Source of the DNA: Ruegeria conchae
GTDB taxonomy: Bacteria > Pseudomonadota > Alphaproteobacteria > Rhodobacterales > Rhodobacteraceae
Length of the DNA stretch: 64,000 nt
Direction of reading: 5' to 3'
NCBI RefSeq assembly: GCF_000192475.1
Contig: NZ_AEYW01000001.1
Coordinates: 248,001 to 312,000 of the forward strand
Below the pieces are notes generated by a model. That model ran no database searches. It saw only the letters and a program-made list of their open reading frames with translations, and had not been told where the DNA came from. Below are positions 55,763 to 64,000 of this stretch, in pieces; position 1 is the first letter of the stretch; each line of letters opens with the position of its first letter. A program made the translations under genes and the position numbers.

Positions 55763-56113
55763 ATGATCCGATACTTCATTCTCGCACTGCTGGCGGCCAA
55801 TCCCCTCTGGGCTGCCGACTGGCCCACCAAGCCCGGCGACATCCCATTGTCGCCTCAGGAACTTGAGGCGCTGGCAGGTCGCACATTAACCTTCTACGAC
55901 GACGGCCAATCCAAATTTTCGGCCGGAGGGGCCTATTCCTACACCTACGCCAGCGGAGATTCCGCCTTTGGCACGTATTCCATCGCCCAGGATGGCAGCG
56001 TCTGCATCGCCTATCGCAACGGATTCAGCCGTTGCGATCTGTATGTTCGCAGTGGGGAACGGTTGATCCTGATCGACGAGAAAGGTGACCGCTATCCGAT
56101 CAAGAGCGAGTAA
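55763..56113 (+). CDS. Hypothetical secreted protein
   Basis: The 116-aa protein has a signal peptide (IRYFILALLAANPLWA, cut before ADWP). The mature part resembles small periplasmic beta-proteins (LAGRTLTFYDDGQSKFSAGGAYSYTYASGDSAFGTYSI, VCIAYRNGFSRCDLYVRSGERLILI) with two cysteines placed to form a disulfide. No named family. Confidence 0.75.
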   Translation: MIRYFILALLAANPLWAADWPTKPGDIPLSPQELEALAGRTLTFYDDGQSKFSAGGAYSYTYASGDSAFGTYSIAQDGSVCIAYRNGFSRCDLYVRSGERLILIDEKGDRYPIKSE

Positions 56114-56244
56114 ATGATCTATTTTTTCCAGCCAAAGCGACATATCGATAGAAATTATGATCGCATAGGGTGAAGAACGGGATAATTTTTAGCTGTTGAA
56201 GTTGTAGAATGCTCCAGATCAATAGATTTTATGGGGTTCACAAT

Positions 56245-57042
56245 ATGTGCCGTTTTTTAGCTTGGGTTGGGGAACAGCGATATCTGGATGAGTTGGTTCA
56301 AGAGCAGGAGCAATCGCTGGTCATTCAAAGCCGCAACGCATTGATAGGGAAGACACCGATCAATGCCGATGGGTTTGGACTGGCTTGGTATTCTGACCGC
56401 GAAACGCCTTGTTTCTACAAGGACACTCATCCCGCGTGGTCCGATGCAAATCTCAAGCAACTGGCACATCACACACGATCACGACTGTTTCTGGCCCATG
56501 TGCGAGCGTCGACTGGCACTGCGACTTCGCGTAACAATTGCCACCCGTTCGGTGTTGGAAAATGGAGCTTCATGCATAATGGCCAGGCTGGTGGGCATGA
56601 CCAAATCCGGCAAGAGCTCGACTCAATGATCCCGGCACATTTGTACGGGCACCGAATGGGTGCCACGGAAAGCGAGGCGATCTTTCTGATTGCTCATGGT
56701 GAAGGTCTGGATTCAAACCCGATCGGCTCAATGGCACGGGCCGTGGGGCGGGTGGAAGCGCTGTCCCGACAATGCGGGTCGTTACCCTATATGCGGTTTG
56801 CGGCGTGCTGGTCAGATGGCAAGCGTGTATTTGCGGCGCGCTATGCGTCTGATCGTTATGCACCCAGTCTGCATTACCGGACCTCCGACGACGGTATAGT
56901 GATATCGTCCGAACCGCTTGATGCAGACAGTGACGGCTGGGTTGAAGTACAACCCAATACCGCCATCGTTACAGAAGGCTCGGTGGTATCGATCCATGCG
57001 TTTGATCCGTCAGTGAAACGTGAACCGGCAAAGGTCGCCTAG
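56245..57042 (+). CDS. Class II glutamine amidotransferase (YafJ/EgtC-like)
   Basis: The 265-aa Ntn hydrolase begins MCRFLAWVGEQ; the start must be ATG 56245 because Cys2 is the catalytic nucleophile after Met removal, so the reading from 56209 is rejected. Other active-site parts are NADGFGLAWYSD, FLAHVRASTG and NCHPFGVGKWSFMHNG. It is a stand-alone member like YafJ; no synthase partner is next to it, and the acceptor is unknown. Confidence 0.88.
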   Translation: MCRFLAWVGEQRYLDELVQEQEQSLVIQSRNALIGKTPINADGFGLAWYSDRETPCFYKDTHPAWSDANLKQLAHHTRSRLFLAHVRASTGTATSRNNCHPFGVGKWSFMHNGQAGGHDQIRQELDSMIPAHLYGHRMGATESEAIFLIAHGEGLDSNPIGSMARAVGRVEALSRQCGSLPYMRFAACWSDGKRVFAARYASDRYAPSLHYRTSDDGIVISSEPLDADSDGWVEVQPNTAIVTEGSVVSIHAFDPSVKREPAKVA

Positions 57043-57052
57043 GCGCTGATCC

Positions 57053-58216
57053 TTATAGCTGGTTCAACAGCTGTGTCGTTGGCCAGGCATCGGCCGGTAG
57101 ACCTAGTTGTACCTGTTCGGCCTGCACCGCTGCGCGTGTTCCGGCCCCAAGTATGCCGTCGATCTTGCCCACGTCGTGCCCCCGCGCCTGCAATTTTGTC
57201 TGCAACTGCTTCATCTGAGCGCCGGTCAGCCCCGGCGTTGGGTTGCCTGCGTCGTAGATCTGCGCGCCTTCCAGCCGTGTGCCGAAATAGGCGGCCGTCA
57301 GGACGTAAACGAAGCTCTGGTTCCATTCGAAATAAACATCGAAATTCGGGTAAGCCAGAAAGGCGGGGCCCTTGTGCCCTTGTGGCAGGATAAGCGAGGC
57401 GGGCAGGTCGCTCAAAGACCCACTGCGCGCCTGTACGCCCATCGCCTGCCACTCGGACACCGGGCGGGGCTTGCCGGGGCCTGATAGTGACCAGTCCATC
57501 TGCGCGGGCACTGTGACCTCCTGCAGCCATGGCTGACCCGGTTGCCAACCCAGATGCGACAGCATTTTGGCCCCGGACATCAGTGCATCCGGCACCGAGG
57601 TTTTTAGCGAAACCTTGCCGTCTCCGTCCCCATCCACGCCGTTTTCCAAAATGTCGCGCGGCAGCATCTGCACCATGCCAATCTCGCCCGCCCATGCGCC
57701 GGTGGTGCGGGTCGGGTCGAAATTGCCTTGTTGATACAGCTCGATGGCAGCGAAGATTTGCGGCCGGAACAGCTCGGGGCGGCGGCAATCATGGGCAAGC
57801 GTCACCAGCGCGTTTCGGGTGTTGAAATCACCCTGAAACGCGCCGTAGTCGGTCTCGAAAGCCCAGAACGCCAGCAACACACCTCGCGAAATGCCGTATT
57901 CACGCTCAATCCGGTCAAATACGGCATCGTACTTCCCTGACATGGCCTTACCCCGGTCGATCCGGTTTTGCGAGATCAGTCGGCGCGAAAAGTCGATGAA
58001 GGGTTTTTGGAATACGCCCTGCGCGCGGTCAGCTTTCAGAACGGCTCCGTCCTGCTGCGCGCCGTTGAAGAAGCTGTCAACGGTGGACTTGTCGAAACCC
58101 TGCTGAATGGCTTCGGCTTTCAGCCCTTTGACGAAGGTATTGAACCCACCGCCGCACTGGGCAAGGGCGGGTGAGGCGAAGAAGGCGGCGGCAATAAGGC
58201 CGGAAAGGAAACGCAT
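57053..58216 (-). CDS. Lytic murein transglycosylase (MltB family) with peptidoglycan-binding domain
   Basis: The 387-aa periplasmic enzyme has a signal peptide (RFLSGLIAAAFFASPALA), the MltB domain (about 25-300) with the catalytic Glu in LLAFWAFETDYGAFQG and AGEIGMVQMLPRDILENGVDGDGDGKVSL, and a C-terminal PG_binding_1 domain (TGAQMKQLQTKLQARGHDVGKIDGILGAGTRAAVQAEQ). It lies 12 bp after cbiB on the same strand and may be on the same transcript. Confidence 0.9.
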   Translation of the reverse strand: MRFLSGLIAAAFFASPALAQCGGGFNTFVKGLKAEAIQQGFDKSTVDSFFNGAQQDGAVLKADRAQGVFQKPFIDFSRRLISQNRIDRGKAMSGKYDAVFDRIEREYGISRGVLLAFWAFETDYGAFQGDFNTRNALVTLAHDCRRPELFRPQIFAAIELYQQGNFDPTRTTGAWAGEIGMVQMLPRDILENGVDGDGDGKVSLKTSVPDALMSGAKMLSHLGWQPGQPWLQEVTVPAQMDWSLSGPGKPRPVSEWQAMGVQARSGSLSDLPASLILPQGHKGPAFLAYPNFDVYFEWNQSFVYVLTAAYFGTRLEGAQIYDAGNPTPGLTGAQMKQLQTKLQARGHDVGKIDGILGAGTRAAVQAEQVQLGLPADAWPTTQLLNQL

Positions 58217-58228
58217 GGGTCTGATCCG

Positions 58229-59149
58229 TCAGAATATGAAGTTGAACCCAACCCACACCGACACGAGCCCAAGCGCAAGCCCCCAAACCTGCCAGAGCAT
58301 GTTGGATGCGCGAAAAACCTCTGCCGCGTCGATATCTTGCCGGGCATTCCCGTTCACCCAGGCGAGACCCCGCATCTGCCCGTCATAGCTGCGCGGCCCG
58401 GCCAGCGCGATATCCAGCGCGCGCGCCATCGCGGCCTCGGGCCAGCCTGCGTTGGGTGAGATATGGCGGCTTGCATCCTCTACCATTTCTCCCCAGCGCG
58501 ACCATTGGCCGGACAGCGCCACGATCAATACAAACGTCAGGCGTGCCGGGACAAGGTTCAGCAGATCGTCCAGCCGCGCCGCTGCCCAACCGAAGGCGCG
58601 GTACTTGTCGTTGCGATAGCCGATCATACTGTCGGCGGTGTTGACGACCTTGTAGACCAGCAGCCCCGGCAGACCCCCGACTAGAAACCAGAAGGCTGGG
58701 GCAATCACCCCGTCGCTCAGGTTTTCGGCTGCGCTTTCGATGGCCGAGCGCGCCACCTGCGCCTCGGTCATGTCCCGCGTATCGCGCGAGACGATCATGG
58801 CGACCTGAGCGCGCCCTTCGGCAAGCGAGGTCAACAGGCCTTCGCCAACTGCGCGAACATGGGTGATCAGGGATTTCTGTGCCAGAAGGATGGCGCAGAC
58901 CACGATCTCGACGATCGGACCAAGCAGTGCCAGCAACCGGCCAAGGATGAGTGCCGCCACAACCAGGATGAGTACCGTCGCAACCCCTTTGAGGCGGCGA
59001 TACGCCTCATGGTTCAGCCGGTTGTCTAGCCAGCCAATCGCGTTGCCCATCAATACGGCAGGGTGGCGAATCCGCGACCACAGCCAATCCGGCTCACCCA
59101 GTGCTGCGTCCAGACACATGGCGCAGACCAATAGAAACGCGGTGCTCAC
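58229..59149 (-). CDS. cbiB: Adenosylcobinamide-phosphate synthase
   Basis: This integral membrane enzyme (called CobD in the aerobic nomenclature) attaches aminopropanol phosphate to adenosylcobyric acid. The 306-aa protein has [81 protein letters not shown] and [21 protein letters not shown]. The start is GTG 59149 in a GTGA overlap with cobC; a longer frame to 59266 is a shadow of cobC. Confidence 0.92.
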   Translation of the reverse strand: MSTAFLLVCAMCLDAALGEPDWLWSRIRHPAVLMGNAIGWLDNRLNHEAYRRLKGVATVLILVVAALILGRLLALLGPIVEIVVCAILLAQKSLITHVRAVGEGLLTSLAEGRAQVAMIVSRDTRDMTEAQVARSAIESAAENLSDGVIAPAFWFLVGGLPGLLVYKVVNTADSMIGYRNDKYRAFGWAAARLDDLLNLVPARLTFVLIVALSGQWSRWGEMVEDASRHISPNAGWPEAAMARALDIALAGPRSYDGQMRGLAWVNGNARQDIDAAEVFRASNMLWQVWGLALGLVSVWVGFNFIF

Positions 59150-60111
59150 AGCGCTGCTTCCAAACGGGCCCAGCCGTCTGCTGGCGGTAATCCAAGGCGC
59201 AGGTAGGTTCTGGAATAGGGGAATATACGGCTCCAGATATGCGCCCGTGCCAGCCGGTTCTGCCATGCGGTGGCATCGTCTACGTCATAGAGGCGGAACA
59301 GGCTGGTCCCACCGATCAACCGCGCACCTTGGGCCGTTACAAGCTGATCCAGCCGGGTTGCGTCATTTGCCAGACGCATGCGGGTATCTTCCGCCCAATC
59401 CGTATCGTGCAGCGCTTGCGTACCGATCCGCAGCGCCGGGCCGGAAACCGCCCAGGGTCCGGTCAGGTCGTTCAACCGCGCGATCAGATCGGGATGGCCG
59501 ATCGCAAAACCCAGCCGCAACCCGGCCAGCCCCCAAAACTTGCCAAAACTCTTCAACACCACGACGCCGGGCCGCCCCGCCAGATGGATCAGCGAGGCGC
59601 AGGGGGTGACGTCGCAAAAGCTTTCATCGATCACCGTCAGCGGTGCATTGGCATCCGCGTCCTGCCAGATGCGCCCGTCGGGATTGTTGGGGTGCACGAT
59701 GACCCGCGCCTGAGCGGGGCCAGTCTCGTGCACCGTCCAGCCCTGCGCGGTGAACGCGGCGGCATGTTCGTTATAGGTGGGCATTGTGATCTGCACGCGG
59801 CCCGCTTTGGCCAGCGCGGGCAAGCGGGCAATCACTGCTGAAGCGCCGGGCGAGGGCAGAATCTCGGCCCCGCCCGGCACATTCCAAAACACCCGCGCCG
59901 CGTCCGACAGGCGTTCGAACGCGCCATGATCGGGCAGTTCCATCCAGTCCGACGGCTGCAGGCCCGAGACCTGATACGCGTGCGGATTGATCCCGGTGGA
60001 CAGATCGATCCAGTCTGTGCGAAGGCCTCCGGACCGTGCCATCGCGCCATCCAGACCACCGCCATGATCGCGCGCGGCCCGAGGGTTCAATCTGTCATCC
60101 TGTCCAACCAT
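59146..60111 (-). CDS. cobC: Threonine-phosphate decarboxylase (CobC, aerobic nomenclature)
   Basis: The PLP enzyme makes aminopropanol phosphate for the B12 side arm used by the next gene's product. The 321-aa protein has [14 protein letters not shown] and [11 protein letters not shown] at the start, [30 protein letters not shown] and the Schiff-base lysine in [20 protein letters not shown] 60111 preceded by GGGG was chosen; ATG 60141 would add ten basic residues. Confidence 0.9.
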   Translation of the reverse strand: MVGQDDRLNPRAARDHGGGLDGAMARSGGLRTDWIDLSTGINPHAYQVSGLQPSDWMELPDHGAFERLSDAARVFWNVPGGAEILPSPGASAVIARLPALAKAGRVQITMPTYNEHAAAFTAQGWTVHETGPAQARVIVHPNNPDGRIWQDADANAPLTVIDESFCDVTPCASLIHLAGRPGVVVLKSFGKFWGLAGLRLGFAIGHPDLIARLNDLTGPWAVSGPALRIGTQALHDTDWAEDTRMRLANDATRLDQLVTAQGARLIGGTSLFRLYDVDDATAWQNRLARAHIWSRIFPYSRTYLRLGLPPADGWARLEAAL

Positions 60112-60292
60112 CAGCCCCAGCCGGAATCGCCTATTTCTCATGCTTCAAGCGGATTTTTGCCGCTCATACAAGCGAATCCGCCAGTTCACGGCCCTGTGCT
60201 GGCGCTGTTAACACTTTGTTAAGGAAATCGCGTGATCACGGACAACAGGGGTCGGCACCACTCACCCATATCACGTGCCGAGGTTGTTGCAA

Positions 60293-60655
60293 ATGAAAGT
60301 ACTAATTGTTGAGAGTAACCCCGATCTAGGTCGGGTCTGGCAACGGCATCTGCAAAGGCAGGAGGCCGAGGTCACTTTGGTTGAGACGCAAGAGGCTGCA
60401 ATATTGGCGCTCTATGGCACAGCCTTCGATATCATCGTGTTGGATCTGGTTCTGGAAACCGGCAGCGCCTTGGCGGTTGCCGATTTTGCAAGCTATCGCA
60501 GGCCCGAGGCGCGGGTGATCTTTGTCACCAACACCACATTCTTCTCGGACGGGTCCATCTTTGCCCATAGTGCGAATGCATGCGCCTATGTGCAAAGCTC
60601 CACCCCGCCCGAGGATCTGGCAGCAATGGTCGAGCACTACGCCGCCGGGCGCTGA
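60293..60655 (+). CDS. Stand-alone response-regulator receiver domain, degenerate
   Basis: The 120-aa protein is a single REC fold (KVLIVESNPDLGRVWQRHL, FDIIVLDLVLETGSALAV with phosphoacceptor D51, RVIFVTNTTFF). The conserved lysine that contacts the phosphate is Gln (YVQSSTPPEDL, Q101), and only one acidic residue (E8) stands in place of the usual DD pair. There is no output domain and no kinase gene adjacent. The 3' end overlaps the convergent GST gene by 19 bp. Confidence 0.78.
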   Translation: MKVLIVESNPDLGRVWQRHLQRQEAEVTLVETQEAAILALYGTAFDIIVLDLVLETGSALAVADFASYRRPEARVIFVTNTTFFSDGSIFAHSANACAYVQSSTPPEDLAAMVEHYAAGR

Positions 60656-61626
60656 TCCCGTCCATGGGGTTCTGAATAATCCAGCTCTGGGTTCACCGGA
60701 GTGATCCGATGCGGATTGATGCTATCGTGGCTGTAGTGATAGTGGCGCACAATGTGGTTCATGTTCACCGTCTCGGCCACGCAGGGCCACTGATACAGCT
60801 CTCGGGTAAAGGCCCAGAGGTTCGGGTAATCCACCAGCCGCCGTTTGTTGCATTTGAAATGCAGGTGATAAACCGGGTCGAACCGGATCAGAGTGGTGAA
60901 CAAGCGCCAGTCGGCCTCGGTCACGCGGTCACCCATCAGATAGCGGTTGCGTGACAGACGATCCTCAAGCCAGTCCAGCGTGTCGAACAGAGGGCCAATG
61001 GCCGCGTCATACGCCTCTTGCGAGGTGGCGAAGCCGCATTTGTATACCCCGTTATTAACATCGGAATAGATGCGCGCGTTGACCTCTTCGATCTCGTCCC
61101 GCATCGCCTCGGGCCAGTAGTCGTCGGTGTTGCCGGTGATCCCGTTGAAAGCCGAATTGAACATGCGGATGATTTCCGAGCTTTCGTTCGAGACGATGGT
61201 CTTTTCCACTTTGTCCCACAGGATCGGCACCGTCACGCGGCCTGAATAGTTGGGGTCGGCACGGGTATAGATCTGATGGGCAAAGTCATGTCCGAACAGT
61301 TTGTCTCCTGTCGCTCCATGGTCGTCTGTCTCAAAGGTCCAGCCTTTATCCAGCATATCCGGATGTACCACCGAGACTGAGATGTGTTCTCGCAACCCCT
61401 TCAACTCGCGAAAGATCAGCGTGCGATGCGCCCAGGGGCAGGCGTGAGAGACATACAGATGATATCGCCCGCTCTCCGCCTCAAAACAGCCACGCCCCGA
61501 GGGGCCAGGTGCCCCATTGGCGGTGATCCAGTTGCGAAACTGTGCGGCCGAACGTTTGAACGCCCCGCCAGTGGATTTGGTATCATACCAGGTGTCATGC
61601 CAAACGCCGTCGACAAGCAGGCCCAT
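60637..61626 (-). CDS. Glutathionyl-hydroquinone reductase (xi/omega-class GST, YqjG/ECM4)
   Basis: The 329-aa enzyme reduces glutathionyl-hydroquinones through an active-site Cys in YVSHACPWAHRTL (Cys at about residue 64). VTVPILWDKVEKTIVSNESSEIIRMFNSAF binds glutathione, and YKCGFATSQEAYDAAIGPLFDTLDWLE is in the C-terminal domain. ATG 61626 has GGAGG 7 nt upstream; in-frame starts further up are rejected. Confidence 0.9.
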   Translation of the reverse strand: MGLLVDGVWHDTWYDTKSTGGAFKRSAAQFRNWITANGAPGPSGRGCFEAESGRYHLYVSHACPWAHRTLIFRELKGLREHISVSVVHPDMLDKGWTFETDDHGATGDKLFGHDFAHQIYTRADPNYSGRVTVPILWDKVEKTIVSNESSEIIRMFNSAFNGITGNTDDYWPEAMRDEIEEVNARIYSDVNNGVYKCGFATSQEAYDAAIGPLFDTLDWLEDRLSRNRYLMGDRVTEADWRLFTTLIRFDPVYHLHFKCNKRRLVDYPNLWAFTRELYQWPCVAETVNMNHIVRHYHYSHDSINPHRITPVNPELDYSEPHGRDQRPAA

Positions 61627-61835
61627 CGTCATTCCTCCGCATTGCGATTGAGACAAAGATAGGCTGTTGCGGCTCAGGTTCCTATTTCACCGCGCGCGCA
61701 ACTGACCTGCATCCGCGCACAGTGTCATCGGGACACCTGCGCAACAGATCGTAAATCTCGGGTCCAAGTGAGACAGTTCACTGGATTTTTACACAAGCTG
61801 GTCCACAATAAAGAAAGTTCTGGGGGAAGTTTATT

Positions 61836-62189
61836 ATGAGTACATATGTTTCTAAGGAAATTCGCGCTGAATTGGATGCCGCCCGAATCGCTACATTGAA
61901 GAAATCCAGCCGTTTGCGGGTGGAGTTTGGCGACAATAGCTTCAAGATTCTCACATTGTGGAAGGATGGTTTCACCGTCGAGGCCGAAACCACGCCACGC
62001 CTGCGTGGGCTCGTCGATATCTATGACGGTGCCAATCACATGTATCAGTGCCTGATCATCGCAGATGAAGAAGCGGTGGGAGAGATGCGCTATGAGTTCA
62101 AGCGCAGCACTGTGGCAGCCGACAAGGCCCCGCTGGATTTCTACCGCGCGCCGGATGCACCTATCGCACTGCTTGAAAACCGCGACTGA
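61836..62189 (+). CDS. Conserved hypothetical protein
   Basis: The 117-aa soluble protein (STYVSKEIRAELDAARIATLKKSSRLRVEFGDNSFKILTLWKDGF) looks like a small beta-domain similar to PilZ-like or roseobacter-specific proteins, with a final VAADKAPLDFYRAPDAPIALL. I do not assign a family. GGGGGAAG 8 nt before the ATG supports translation. Confidence 0.75.
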   Translation: MSTYVSKEIRAELDAARIATLKKSSRLRVEFGDNSFKILTLWKDGFTVEAETTPRLRGLVDIYDGANHMYQCLIIADEEAVGEMRYEFKRSTVAADKAPLDFYRAPDAPIALLENRD

Positions 62190-62279
62190 CACGCTCACCG
62201 ATTGACCTGTGGCACCGACGCGCAGTCGACGCTCGGGCGGTAATGGTGCCACAAGATTTTCAGGTATCGGGCCGGACGA

Positions 62280-62978
62280 TTAGTCGTGGGCCGTCAGGGT
62301 CAGGTGCACCGGGAACAGACCATCGATACCGCCTTCGATTCGGTCTCCGGCGACCACGGGCCCGACCCCAGCGGGTGTGCCGGTCAGGATCAGATCGCCG
62401 GGGCGCAAATGATAGAAACCCGAGAGATGGCAGATCAGTTCATCAATCTTCCAAACCAGCTCGGACAAAGTGGCGTCCTGTTTCACCTGCCCATTGACGC
62501 TGAGATAGATGCGCTTGTCATCCGATGGGCTCCAATGATCGGCGCGGGTCAGCGGGGCGAAGACCGCGCCGCTTTCCACATCCTTGCCCAGATCCCAGGG
62601 ACGCTGTTTGTTGCGCTCTCGGATCTGCAGGTCGCGGCGCGTCATGTCCAAAGCGCACCCGTAGCCAAAGATCGCCGCGTGGGCCTGTGCAGCCGTGGCC
62701 TGGAAGACCGGTTTGCCGATTGCAACGGCCAGTTCCATTTCGTGATGATAATTCTCGGTTCCCGCAGGATAAGCCACATGTGCACCTGTCAAAACCGCGT
62801 TGGGCGCGGATTTGGTGAAATAGAATGGCGCCTGACGATCCACCTCATGCCCCATTTCGGCGGCGTGGGCGGCATAATTGCGACCCACGCAGAAAATCCG
62901 CCCGATCGGATAGGTCGCCTGCTCCCCCTGTACCGGGATGCTCGGGATGTCCGGAAGCGCAAAAAGTTGGTTGGGCAT
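62280..62978 (-). CDS. Fumarylacetoacetate hydrolase-family protein
   Basis: The 232-aa protein has the FAH-fold core: IFCVGRNYAAHAAEMG, FYFTKSAPNAVLTG, metal-binding acids in YHHEMELAVAIG, GYGCALDMTRRDLQ and PGDLILTGTPAGVGPV. It is of the fumarylpyruvate hydrolase/acylpyruvase type (like YcgM or NagK), distinct from the long FahA at 19645. The neighbours give no pathway clue. Confidence 0.87.
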   Translation of the reverse strand: MPNQLFALPDIPSIPVQGEQATYPIGRIFCVGRNYAAHAAEMGHEVDRQAPFYFTKSAPNAVLTGAHVAYPAGTENYHHEMELAVAIGKPVFQATAAQAHAAIFGYGCALDMTRRDLQIRERNKQRPWDLGKDVESGAVFAPLTRADHWSPSDDKRIYLSVNGQVKQDATLSELVWKIDELICHLSGFYHLRPGDLILTGTPAGVGPVVAGDRIEGGIDGLFPVHLTLTAHD

Positions 62979-63008
62979 GATGTGGCTCCGTTCGTTCTCG
63001 GACGGGGA

Positions 63009-64000
63009 TTATTGCAAATCGCCAAAGGCGCGTTTGAGGCGGGCGCAAGCCTCTTCCACCCGCGCGCGTTGCGTGGCCAGATTGAACCGCTCGAAGGTTT
63101 CTCCTCCGGTGCCGAAGCCGGGACCTGAAGATGTCGCGATCCGCGCATCGTCGCGCAGGCGGAGGACAAATTCATCATGGCTCATCCCGGTGCCAGAGAA
63201 ATCGACCCAGGCCAGATAGGTCGCCTGTAGCGGCATCGACCACAGGCCCGGAATCTCGGCGATGGCCGTATCAAAGAGCTTCCGGTTGGCATCCAGATGA
63301 GCGACCTGTTCATCGACCCATTTTGCACCTTCCGGCGAATAGGCGGCGGTAATCATCGCCACCCCCAGTGCGCTGGGGTCATAGTCCAGCGTTGTGATCC
63401 GGTGCCGCATCTCGGCCCGCAGCTTAGCGTCGGGAATGATCATGTTGCCGGTGCGCTGACCGGCGATGTTGAAAGTCTTTGATGCGGCGGTCAGCGTCAC
63501 GGTCCATGGGCGCGCATCCGGAGCAGCCACATCCATCGGCACGAAGGTATTGCCTGGATAAACCAGATCGTGGTGAATCTCATCCGAAACCAGGATCAGT
63601 CCGTTACGTTCTGCAAAAGCTGCTACCGCACGCAGCTCATCCGGTGTCCAAACCCGACCCGAAGGGTTCTGCGGTGAGCACCACAACAGCAGCTTTTCCG
63701 AACCGTCCAGCCGAGACTGCGCATCGTCCAGATCAAGCGCATAGCTGTCGCCGTCACGTACCAGAGGGCATTCCACCACGCGACGGCCCGATTTGTTCAC
63801 CTTATGGGCAAATTCATGGTAAACGGGCGTGAATATAACGACGCCATCACCCGGCTCGCTCCAGACATCCAGACACAGGGCAATCGCATTGCCCAGACCC
63901 TGTGAGGTCAGCACCCAATCGGTATCGATCTCCCAATTGTGGCGGGTCTTCATCCACCACTGAATCGCGTTCAGATAATCCGGGTGCGTCCAAGAATAGC
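63009..64000 (-). CDS. PatB/MalY-type PLP C-S lyase (cystathionine beta-lyase), cut by window edge
   Basis: About 330 codons of the C-terminal part are seen; the N-terminal part lies beyond the right edge. The frame runs open to 64000 (it reads YSWTHPDYLNAIQWW before TRHNWEIDTDWVL). Motifs are LLWCSPQNPSGRVWTPDEL, VSDEIHHDLVYPG and the PLP lysine in TLTAASKTFNIAGQRTG. The family cleaves cystathionine or cysteine conjugates. It lies 30 bp before the FAH-family gene, likely one operon. Confidence 0.88.
   Translation of the reverse strand, partial: YSWTHPDYLNAIQWWMKTRHNWEIDTDWVLTSQGLGNAIALCLDVWSEPGDGVVIFTPVYHEFAHKVNKSGRRVVECPLVRDGDSYALDLDDAQSRLDGSEKLLLWCSPQNPSGRVWTPDELRAVAAFAERNGLILVSDEIHHDLVYPGNTFVPMDVAAPDARPWTVTLTAASKTFNIAGQRTGNMIIPDAKLRAEMRHRITTLDYDPSALGVAMITAAYSPEGAKWVDEQVAHLDANRKLFDTAIAEIPGLWSMPLQATYLAWVDFSGTGMSHDEFVLRLRDDARIATSSGPGFGTGGETFERFNLATQRARVEEACARLKRAFGDLQ

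Overview
The window is a contiguous stretch of alphaproteobacterial chromosome, most likely from the Rhodobacteraceae (Roseobacter group). The sequence evidence is the LexA-type GTTC-N7-GTTC box in front of imuB-dnaE2, a MipZ division regulator, a separate F0 ATP synthase operon with both b' and b subunits, a Smc of 1151 aa with a TTG start, DmdB-like and taurine-pyruvate-type aminotransferase genes, and long chains of genes joined by ATGA/GTGA/TGATG overlaps. I saw no tRNA, rRNA, CRISPR array, insertion sequence or phage gene.

Layout. 1-2359: SOS mutagenesis pair imuB-dnaE2 (dnaE2 cut by the left edge) behind tandem LexA half-sites. 2361-4802: polar amino acid ABC transporter. 5032-11233: thiamine operon thiC-thiO-thiS-thiG-thiE-thiF-thiD behind a TPP riboswitch; its ThiF carries a rhodanese-like tail. 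11473-15101: class III aminotransferase with terminator, acyl-CoA ligase, DOPA dioxygenase-like protein. 15189-22834: homogentisate cluster (hmgA, fahA, VOC, MBL hydrolase, FAD monooxygenase, DUF2783, VOC, maiA) with a divergent MarR regulator. 22897-30850: class III cyclase, an AT-rich orphan nuclease gene, mipZ, two transporters and a secreted clan-A glycosidase-like protein. 30898-39478: translation and protein-export block (rpmE, rplS, trmD, rimM, rpsP, ffh) into which bluB, a sulfotransferase-like gene, a 48-aa membrane protein, chorismate mutase and three GNAT acetyltransferases are tightly packed, plus a convergent GH25 lipoprotein. 39639-46245: small regulators, two DMT exporters, azoreductase, racemase and the Ala-tRNA(Pro) editing protein. 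46371-49058: F0 operon atpI-atpB-atpE-atpX-atpF with promoter candidate and strong terminator. 49068-64000: GntR regulator/aminotransferase divergent pair with operator palindromes, smc, class II amidotransferase, lytic transglycosylase, cobalamin genes cbiB and cobC, a degenerate receiver protein, a glutathionyl-hydroquinone reductase, an FAH-family hydrolase and a PatB/MalY lyase cut by the right edge.

How the parts work together. The thiamine operon encodes pyrimidine synthesis (ThiC), thiazole synthesis (ThiO, ThiS, ThiG, ThiF), the HMP-P kinase (ThiD) and coupling (ThiE) under TPP feedback. The homogentisate operon carries ring cleavage, isomerisation and hydrolysis to fumarate and acetoacetate, with an attached flavin monooxygenase module whose substrate is unknown. 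BluB, CbiB and CobC indicate de novo cobalamin synthesis. No single clearly undescribed defence or mobile system stood out. The least explained items are the monooxygenase/DUF2783/atypical MBL module, the orphan His-type nuclease, and the unusual gene content of the ribosomal operon.
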